From Firmicutes bacterium UBA4882 (GTDB taxonomy: Bacteria; Bacillota; UBA4882), in contig DHDG01000048.1 of NCBI GenBank assembly GCA_002399265.1, forward strand, positions 1 to 25,909: DNA of 25,909 nt, in the 5' to 3' direction. Within the stretch, counting starts at the first letter, position 1, and every line of letters starts with the position of its first letter. The notes beneath the pieces are model-generated. The model saw only the letters and a program-made list of their open reading frames with translations, had not been told where the DNA came from and did not search any database. Both the position numbers and the translations under genes were made by a program. This document shows, piece after piece, positions 1 through 10,100 of this stretch.

Positions 1-1184
1 TGAGGTGTTCCAGAGCGCAAATATTCTATCCCAACAAACTTGTGTTCTTCCGGAAGCGGATCCGCTGGCAAATCGACATATTCTTTAAAAGAAGCATCGA
101 TTGGGATCCAAGCACTTCCGCTACCGCGTTCCTGTGTCCCGCGATAATCGCTATAGGGGACATAGGCTTCGACCCAGACATGGTTCACTCGCACTCCGCG
201 ATCACTGGCACCAAAATAACAATGTTTGGTCTGCAGCATGCGGAAACAGCCTTCCGTGCTGGCACCCAGCCAATTTTGGAGTTGGCTGTAAGAAAGCATC
301 GCACTGCCATAAACATAGCGAGCCGGGTAATCAGAATATCTGAGCAACGCAATCAACAAAGACGCAATATCAAAGTCGTTGCCCTTCCCCGAACGCAGTG
401 TCAAATCGGCACCTTTGACAGAACCACAATAGAGCTCAAAATCGATTTTATTATAAACATAGTCATAGATTTTGGCAGGGTTTTTCTCCAGTGAATCAGC
501 TAAGTCCTTAATGCCATCAGTAAACTGCACCTCAATTGTTTCCACCAGATCAAGTGTACTGTACGCAGACTTCACGCCAGATGCCTCTTTTATGTAAGAT
601 GGTACAATCTCCGACTGTGATTGTTCCGGTGCTGAAGCAGGCTGAGGTTGAAGGCCGTTTTCCCTGAACAAAGGCACTGCATCAAATGTAGCTTTTTCTT
701 CGAAAGTGATTTTTTTCAATACTCTTTCGCACGCCTGAACACGCACACTAAAGCCTTGCTCTGCCTTCCTGTCTTGCAGTAACAGCAAGGCATTATAGAG
801 CTGGCTAAACCCCTGCGCGATTTGATCAACCGCGTCATCATGCCGCTGCATGATCTGGGCTGACATGCCCATATTGACCAATACCTGCTCTGTTGCTCCC
901 ATTTGCTGACGTATGGCGGCCTCACTGCTTTGAAATTTCGCGAACAGCTTTTCAGCTCGCGCTACCGCCTGAGATTCAATCAATGCTTGTGCCTCGAACT
1001 GATTTAATTGTTGCTTCTGTAGGCTGCCCAATGCACTAATCCACTCGCAAGCTTCCTGTGCCAGGATTTGTAGCTGACCAAAAGCATCTTGCTCTTCTTC
1101 CCCGAACACAGGAATGTTGCCAACCACTACTTCCAGCAGAACCAGAAGACCGATAATGCCAATAATTGTTATCCACTTTTTCAT
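1..1184 (-). CDS. Exported transglutaminase-like protein, 3' end outside window
   Basis: The frame reads 394 codons from ATG at 1184 to the window edge without a stop. AGGAGG lies 7 bases before the ATG and overlaps the stop codon of the upstream giant gene, so the two are probably translationally coupled. Residues 1-22 are MKK plus a hydrophobic stretch (signal peptide or anchor). Residues 32-165 are Q/E/A-rich and probably helical or coiled coil. Residues 235-370 look like a transglutaminase core: RSGKGNDFDIASLLIALLR (264-282), then PARYVYG, His335 in NHVWVEAYV and Asp363 in WIPIDAS. Counting back from LLR, the catalytic Cys position is Asp270, so classical thiol chemistry looks lost although His and Asp remain. 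From family knowledge, similar Cys-less cores occur at the N-terminus of large RHS/YD-repeat surface proteins; whether this one continues that way cannot be seen. The fold call is fairly sure; the function is not. Confidence 0.8.
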   Translation of the reverse strand, partial: MKKWITIIGIIGLLVLLEVVVGNIPVFGEEEQDAFGQLQILAQEACEWISALGSLQKQQLNQFEAQALIESQAVARAEKLFAKFQSSEAAIRQQMGATEQVLVNMGMSAQIMQRHDDAVDQIAQGFSQLYNALLLLQDRKAEQGFSVRVQACERVLKKITFEEKATFDAVPLFRENGLQPQPASAPEQSQSEIVPSYIKEASGVKSAYSTLDLVETIEVQFTDGIKDLADSLEKNPAKIYDYVYNKIDFELYCGSVKGADLTLRSGKGNDFDIASLLIALLRYSDYPARYVYGSAMLSYSQLQNWLGASTEGCFRMLQTKHCYFGASDRGVRVNHVWVEAYVPYSDYRGTQERGSGSAWIPIDASFKEYVDLPADPLPEEHKFVGIEYLRSGTP

Positions 1185-1195
1185 TGATAAACCTC

Positions 1196-4100
1196 CTACA
1201 ACCATGCGTTCCGAATACTCCGGATTGCATAATACAACAGCAAACGGTCAAGTGCGTATCTAATTTCAGCAGTGGCTTCTTTATGTGACATCAACGCAAT
1301 ATCACTAATAACCACATACATTGCAGCCAGAGCTTCAACATGATTACACGGCTTTCTGACTAGCAACTCTTGTAAAGAATACCGCAGGAAGGGACGCCAC
1401 GTCCAGTACCCATCATAACCTTCCAGCGCGTCGAGTTTGGCCAGAATATCCTGAATCAGGAACACATCGTCCGCCAGTATCGGTGATTTCGCCGTACCAT
1501 TATCTATTGCCACCGTTTGAGTGTCGATCTCTGCAGCAACTTCCCAATGGACGCCATATTGTCCCGGCACCTTCGGCCACCGGACTGTGAGCATTTTGGC
1601 ACAAGGTTCTGCTTCAGTACAATCGAGATCCCAAGTCACTGTTTCAGAAGTTACTATGCCGCCGTGAGCATTAATGATTTCAGCGCCTGTCGGCAGTGTG
1701 GCAACCAGCCGCACATTGGTCATGTCAATAGCACTATTGCATACCCACTTCAATGTGCTTACTTTACCGGCCTGACCCTCCGAACGAGCTTCCGGAGCCA
1801 GAGTCGTCAGCATCGTTCTGAACACTTGTTGCATCAGTATTGGATCTTTAGTCATCGCCGGATTAAAATTCCACAACCCCACGTGGCCGCGCCCATAATT
1901 ATTAAGGACAATCGCAGGATAGCGGACCTTATTAGTCTCAATCCATCCGGCAACCTGAGCCTCGGAACCGGTAACCTGTACCAAATCGATCATTCCCGAG
2001 AAATATGTTGTCCCTTCTATCGGCAGAAGGTCACCTGGCAGCTTAATGGCAGCATTGCACACTGTTGCTGGAGCCAAATACTTGACCCCCAGCATCGGAT
2101 CTGTATAGAATAACTGCCGCGGTGAGAGGCCCATTACAATGACAGTCTCTCCCGCATTGACTCTTTCACGGATTTCCGGATTATGCAGACTCACTGTACC
2201 CCAGTAATCGGTGATGACATAAGCATCAAACTCACCAGAACGCATGCATTCAAGGAATGCCGGTGTATCATACACTATTTCATAATGGCCTTCATAAGGT
2301 TGCAACGCATCCTTGAGAAAATCAAGCGTCGGAGAACAATTGCCTCTATCTAGCCGATAGGCAAATACCAACACTCGAGCACAAGAAGATGATGTTACAT
2401 CGGTGATAATCGCCGGTTCCAGCTGTATCCTTATAGAGGTAACGTTATTTTCCGGTGTAGGATCAAGATTGTCTTCAGTAATAATCTGTACAAAAACTTG
2501 ATGTGTGCCAATCATATTGGCTTGAGTTGGCCACAGCTGCTGCACCGTTGCCACATCTCCTGCATTAATCGCAGAGACAAGCTGTTCTCCAATTGGGAGT
2601 CCTCCGGTTCGTGGATCACCTTTATGAAAGGCTACACGAACGTCTTTGGTATCAACTGGGCCTAAATTGTGAATCACGGCCTCGATCTGTACATCCTGCC
2701 CGGCCTTTGGTTGCATTGGCGAGAAGGAAATTTCTTGTGCCAGTACCGCCAGATCTGTTCCGGAAACCTCAATATTAATTGCGATTTCAGCTATTTCTTC
2801 TTTATTACCGAGCCGGTCAATGGCTTGGAATGACAGCTGAGTTATCTGGTCTGTTATGGCAATAGCTTCCGCATATGCGAACCATTCGCCGTCCCCATAC
2901 CGCGCCAGGATCCTCTCAACCCCGGAGCCGGTATCACTGGCCTTGAGGATTACAGTTGCCCCTTCCTTGACAATGAGTTTATTACCGATAAAGTATCCTG
3001 TCGAAGGAATGACTTGTGTCTGAGGTGCGCTATTATCTGTATAAACATGACAGATCCGCGCAGATTCTGTATTGTCCAAACGATCTACTGCCAGGTATTC
3101 AATTTGGTGCCGCCCTTCCTCTTTCATGGTGAAAGATCCTGATGTCTCAGTGAACTCTCCGTCGTCAATCCTGATTTCGATACGATCAAGGCCACAAAGA
3201 TTATCTACAGCAGTTATTGTAATAGGTGTTGAGGCAGTCACAAACAGTAGATCGTCTTCCCAAAAACCGGGTGAACCAATCTGTAATTTACTGACTGGAG
3301 GAGTTCCGTCAATAATCAATCCAGAATCGTCCAACACCACAGTTTGTCCATCGTATGCCACTTCCAATAATAATGGGTAGTTGCCGTCCGATAACTCGGA
3401 AGTAGCCCAGCCATAGGCTCCTTCATGCTTCTCACCTATTAACAGCGTTATGGGGGTATCGACCAAGGTTATGCGGGTACCTGAATCGTCGACATATACA
3501 ATGTGGACCTGCATATTATTACAATCTGCGTTACCGGCGTTTGTCACGGTCCAACTCAAATTGACAGTTCCTCCTGGCAGGGCCTTTGTAACACCGGAAG
3601 TCAACTTCCCTTGCAACAATGCAATACGCTCAACTGTTACTGCTATCGATTGGTGATCGTTGATACCATCCCCATAAACAACAACACTTTCAACGCGATA
3701 TTCGCCAGCAGCCATTCCTGTAGTGTCCCAAGTAAACAAAAGTTCACTGGAACCGCCGATCGGAAGTGGTGCTAAATCCCATAACTGCCGCGACAAGATT
3801 ATTTCCTGGGCATCCTTGACGATAAGTTCAGCTTTCGCACCATCTACAGGAGCATTACAAGATCTGTTGGCAATAGTTAATATTGCCTCCAGTTTATCTC
3901 CCGGATGACATTCTGGCTTATCTACAGCCAATCTTGTCTGCAGGCTTTCTTCAGCAGCAATTCTAAATCCACAGACAGCGCTGTTAGTTACTTTCGCACT
4001 ATTGATTGTCTCGACGATTACCGCATAATCGCCAGCTGAGTGACTAGCGGTGTTCCAACGGTATTGATAGGTCGCTGTTTGGACGTCAGCTTGTTCGGCC

Positions 4101-7100
4101 TGACCTGTCTTGACCGTTAATCGCATAGTAGTATTCTGAGTCAGGGTCATACCCAGTCCGCCTGGATAGTTAAGTGGCACTCCTTTATAAAATGACCCGT
4201 CACCATTTCCGTAAAAGGCCTTAATTATCCCATCTTCCTGATACCCCAGAATATCCAGATGCCCATCAAGGTTAATATCCAACGCCTGACACTGCAAATG
4301 TCCCCTGAAATCCATTTCCAACAGTGCCGTACGCTCCCATAGTTCTTCTTCCGGTTCGCCATACCAAATGAAACTCTGGGTATCAAAGTTTCTTGAATTG
4401 TCACGTGAAAAGGACCGAACCATGAGAGTCTCTCCCGAACAAAAAATATCCATGCGTCCATCTTCATCAAAATCACCTACACATAGTCCGTCTCCACCCA
4501 TTACACCGTATGTGACAAATCTGGCTGGTTCCATGGTTCCGTCAGGCCGACCCCGGTAAAAGACGACTATATCCATAAAGAGGTCTTCATAAGTACCACT
4601 CATGAACAAGTAGGGTGTTACGTATCCTACAATGATGTCTAACTGGCCATCACGATCAAAATCAACAATGATGCGGGTATGGATCTCAGCCCCTTCATTA
4701 GTTCCCACGCCTTCCTCTTCAATAGTAGGCAGCCTTAGCAATTCAAATTCGTAAGGCTTTTCAGCAATGCCGTACATGATATAAGTTTCCAAATCGCGTC
4801 CGGCCACTAGGTCGATCCAGCCGTCATTATTGAGGTCGCCGGCTGCCAAACCATAAATTAGGTTTGTGCCCGGAAGTACAGCTACTTCGTTCTTCTCATA
4901 AAAAGTACCACTGGCACTGCCCGGAAGTATATAAATAGCATCATTCATTCCAACCGCTAAATCCGGAAATCCATCGCGGTTGAAATCTGCCATTACCGCA
5001 GTTCTGGGATAAGATTTATAATCGCCAATTTGACCAACCAATTTCCAGTATGGTGCAAACAGGTCGTCGACTTTAGCTGTATAGATCTGACCACAATCGT
5101 TGATTGCAGCCAGCCAAGTATCATTGGAAACCTTTAGACCTGGCGGCTTGGGACCATGCTCGGATGTGTCGAAATACAGCCAATACTGTAGTTCATCGAC
5201 AGCTTTCTCCGGAGTTTTCCATTCAACCCGCCAGATACGGCCTGGTTCTAATGTTACTTTTGCAGGCATCACAGTCTGTTGATCTTTGGTGACAACTCGG
5301 ATTGAATTGGGATCTAATTGCCCTTCGACCTCTAATTCTATGAGTATCTGTTCAAAGTCCACCAGTGCGCTTAACCATTGGCCAGTTGCCACATCTGTTA
5401 AAGGTACACTAATCGGAATACGATAATGCCAACCAGGCAAGAAACTGCTTGGATTATCAATGAGTTCCAAACCCAACCGGGTAATTTCCTTCCTCTGCGG
5501 ATCCAGTACAGCGACCTGACATGCCTGAGGTTTTGAGCCCGGCATTGTACCAATACTAACTGATATTAATACATCTGAATTAGCCTCGTATGCACCGCGA
5601 TCTGTTGTGACTCCAATTATAGTTTCGAGCGGAGCTACCGTAACCTTCAGTTCAGCCCGGTTATCTACCCGGTTACCTTCTGCAATTTTGTCTTGGGAAT
5701 CAATCACCATCCAAAGCGAGTAATTCCCTGGTTCAACGGGACAATCCCATGGTACTGTAATTTGGGCCATTTGGCTTTCCTCAAGCCCATCAACGGACAC
5801 GTCGGCAATCTTGATACCTAGCTCCGGATCCCCCCTAAAGAAGGACACGCCAAAGGGACCAACATTACGGCCATAGTTAATCACTTTGGCCCTAATCTCA
5901 GCCATGCTACCTGCTATGGGAGCACTTGGCGCGCATAGCATAGAATTTTCCAAAACTGCTAACTCAGGTAAATTAGAATCCTGTGGAAATATCTTGACAG
6001 AAACTGCGTTGTTCCTTAAATTTGTTTCTGCTACTCCGGCAGGAGCCTCAAGCATGGCCGCCAGCTGATTACTACCCGCCGCCACAGCAACACTCCAACG
6101 AAGCATTTTGCTCTGCCCGGGATTTAGGTCAAGCCAGACGTCATCCGCGATTATTGTAGATCCATATTCTCCGGCAGCAATCAGTGTTACTTTGGTTCCT
6201 CTGACTTCCGAACCACCTTGATTCATTGCCATGGCTTCAACGATAAATTCTTGGCCGGGATGCGGCGTGACGTTGCTGATCTGCAGCTCGCCCTGAAAAG
6301 ATAGATCCACTTCTGAAGAGGTCGGGGCTTGATAACTGACCAATGCCTCGCCGATGCGCTCACCTTGGCTCAGCTCAATACTTACTCGCCGCGTTGTTCC
6401 GTCCAAACCGGGCATAGGAGAAACCCAACTTAGCGAGAAACGTCTGCGAGAGTTTTCTATCAGAGTAGAGATGTCAGATCGGTAGTCAACGCCATACATA
6501 GGTGTGTTCTGCGAGACAGTAACAGTCGCAGCTGTCAGTTCACTGATGAATGTTGCGTCTTCTCCCTGGTCTTCATAAATATTGTGACCATCAACTATAA
6601 ATAACGAACTAACACAAGCTTGCGTCAATTCTGCCGCCAGTTCGCTGAGAATAGCCCGCTGTTCAGTGACTGCAACGGGCACGCAATAATAAGAGGGATG
6701 CGCTTCTTCTAAATTTGTACCACATTCATCAGCCAAAACAATCATGACCCGTTCGTAGCCCTCGCTCCAGTGATGGTTTCGAGCCAGCCAACTGCCAGCC
6801 GCTGCCCAGGTTCCAAAATCGAGAGCAATTTCTTTGCCCAAACGCCAGCCCTTTTCGAGCAAAACGTAATCATCAAAATCCTCGGGAGGGGTCAGATCAC
6901 CACTATTGTCCGGATGGCCATAAACAGTAATATTGAGCGGGACTTTCCATAGTAATGCTGTTTGCTGCAGGCGTTCAATAACGTCTGGTATTTGGCAATG
7001 AATATCTTCTCGATTTTCTCCCAATGGGAATATAATAACAGCATCAATCCCATTGAGCGGTGCGTCTTCGATGCGGACTCCACAAATGTCCTCCACAATC

Positions 7101-10100
7101 TGACCATTTTCCTTAATTGTCAGTACTCCCGGCAAGAGCTTTCCGTCTGTGCCTGTGTCAACCATCCAATTGAATGGTTGCATGACCAGTTCTACCATTG
7201 GAAAAGCAGCAAGATCCTGTTCGCCAGCTGTTATTGGGAAGGCCGGGTTTTGTGCATTCCAAAATTCAGTTTCTGCCGATGAATGGTCAAGACACACAAA
7301 TAAAGCTACACGACCCGGTGCTGCTTCGTTTTCCCAAGGGATTATGACAGTAGTGTCAGTCTGTGCAGGCAGCTCTGCTATATAATCAGCCCAATCGATC
7401 CACCCTTCTGAACCATAATAAGCCACATAACTTAGTTCAACCGGAACATCATGGAGTGATTCTGTAGAATGATTGCCGACTCTAAAAACAAACTCGGCCA
7501 TTTGACCGGGACGAGGCATTGTGGGCATTACTGCAACAAAGTCAACAGTCAGGCTATCATGTTCCAGAGTTTTTTCGACGCGTAGCCCTTCACGTCCATC
7601 TATCGTAACAGCGGCTACTTCATAAATGTCTGTATGGAACAACGCGCGCTCGCAAGACATGTCCAAGTAACGATTATCACTAATTAACGCGCCTTCCTGA
7701 ATGGCTTCGCCGTTCTTATAAATCCTATATCCCGCAATACCCGAAGCATTCGCACGATTCCAATTTAAGTGTATACCTTTACCGTCTTCGTTATCTCTCA
7801 CGCTGAAATACTCCGGAGCAGGAATCTCAGTAGGAACCTGAACCTCAAGCAAAAGTGAAGACAGTTCATGTTCCTGACCGTGTGAATCCACTCCGACCAA
7901 GACATAGTTGTATTCTCCGACTGACCAAGGCAACTCCCAAATCCACCCTGATACTGGAGGTCCATTGTAATACCACTCATCAATTGACCACTGGCCAGCA
8001 ATATCAGAATGGGCCGATTTAAAATCGAAATCGTGTCCGGCTAACCGCCAATAGTTGGATTGATTTCCCCTTTCTGGCTGGCGTTCCTTGCCATCAACTA
8101 CAATTACGTATCTCCGGTCCCCGGAAATCCCAAAAGTCACCGGGGTTATCTGGTCAAGACTTAATAGAAATCTGTTTTCCGCTGATTGGACAGTTCCGTA
8201 ACGAATTGGGTTAACCTCTCCAGAAAACAGATTGCCATTGCAATATATCCTAAAAGTATAGTAGGGATCCGCCATCCAACGGTCCCAAAAGACCTGCATA
8301 TTGGAGGTTCCGCTGAACTTTGCCCAAAACCCGTCTCCCTGGGTAATTGCATTGGCATCATCGGCAGCAAGAAATACCGGCTGCGAGGGCAAACTGGTTT
8401 GATAATGTTGATTTACTGCTACCACATAATAGCAATATGACTCACCCGGCTCGATTGCAGCATCAATAAAACTCGTCTCCATAACTGGATTAGGCGACAA
8501 AACCCGCACTTCGCTGATTCTGCCTCCATCCGCAAAGGAGATTCGGATAGCCTTAACAATGCCTTTCCAAACAAACCTGGTGCAGGTATTTAGCCAGACT
8601 GTGTTTGTGTACCCCAGTTCATGGAAAGTACCGGTATCATCCTGTACTTCGACGCAGGCGTTACTAGCCGATTCGATTTCAATGAAATAACTGTAAACCG
8701 GATCTTCAAACTGAAGTTGCCACTGCGCGTCTGAGATGTTGGATCTCCAATAAGTGCTTAAGTTACCATCGAGTGCTCGGTATGGTTGATTAGGATGCAC
8801 ACTGCCGCCATTATCTGAGGCATAACCTTTTTTCGCCTCGTTTACCAGCATTGACGGAAGGATTTCATTGTTGCGGTATATTAAATATCCGGACATTTCG
8901 AGCGCAGGCCTTGTCCAATCCAGCCTTACCGAAGAATCTGTGCGAGTGGATATGAGATTAGCGGGAGTGTGTCCTTGGGGCAGGCTAATGTTAATGGTCT
9001 TCACGACTTCATTGTCATCGCGCCTCAATTCAGACAATTGTGTCCGGGGATCAACCACCGCTTTCAATTGTACTTTTCCGGCGGTCATTGGAATTTGCCA
9101 TGGAACCGAAGCTAATGTGGTACTCATAGCGTCAATACCAGATACCTGTGCTTGTCCGATCGGAATCCACTCTTGTCCATAAGAATACGAATATTCCACA
9201 ATAAAGGGTTCTGCAGCTACTGGCGACTGATTATGCACCGTTAATACTACATCGCAAAGCTGACCGGCTGAAACCAGGTTTGGGGCAGTTTCGAGAGTCC
9301 CCGGTGATACAGCCAGATTGAACGGTCTTTCAATTACCGGGATATCCAACTCAATCCGGTTATCTGTTTCATCAACCTCTGGAACCCCTGGTTGTGCACC
9401 TACGATAATCAACTTCTGCATCCCGGTCGTTGGCAGGGTTTCGAGAAAGACGGTGAGGTTTTCAGATTCTCCCGGATATAGGCTGATTTCTTTATAGAAG
9501 ATCGGTTCCCCAGCAACTTCATTCCAATATGCTTTGATAATTGCATGATGATAGAAATCATATTTAGGATCCGGATTTGAGATTAGTGCTTCAATATGAA
9601 CCTCAAGTTTGGACTCCGGATAAAGAATGTCTGGATACGGGGCCGGCGTACCTGTTGAAAGAGCAAGATTTGAAGGTTTCATCACAGTAATCAGGCAATG
9701 ATCGGTATTATTACCTTCATTCAGTTCATGAAAGACATTTTCGGGATCCACGAGCACATATAGCGCGCTGTCAACTGCATCCTGTCGCAACGCGTAATTG
9801 ATTGTCTCAGTGCCATAACCGACTATTTCCGGAATGACCAATACTTCAAACGGTTCCACCTCAGCATTCAGTTCTGGATTTTGTCCATAGAACGCTACCT
9901 GAATTTCTGCAGCCCGATCGGATCCATGGTTCGAAATACCAATTTCCAGTTCCATTTCTGTTTCTCCAGGATAAAAAGCTACTTCATCGCATGGATCGAT
10001 CGAAAAATCATACCGTTCCGCCACTTCAATGACAGAAAGAACCCGATTATCAGAACGATCGAGCTCCGGCAATACAAAATCTGGATCAACTACTGCCACA

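Noticed and set aside
42..494. A 150-codon plus-strand frame
   Set aside because: It is the antisense shadow of the transglutaminase-like coding sequence.
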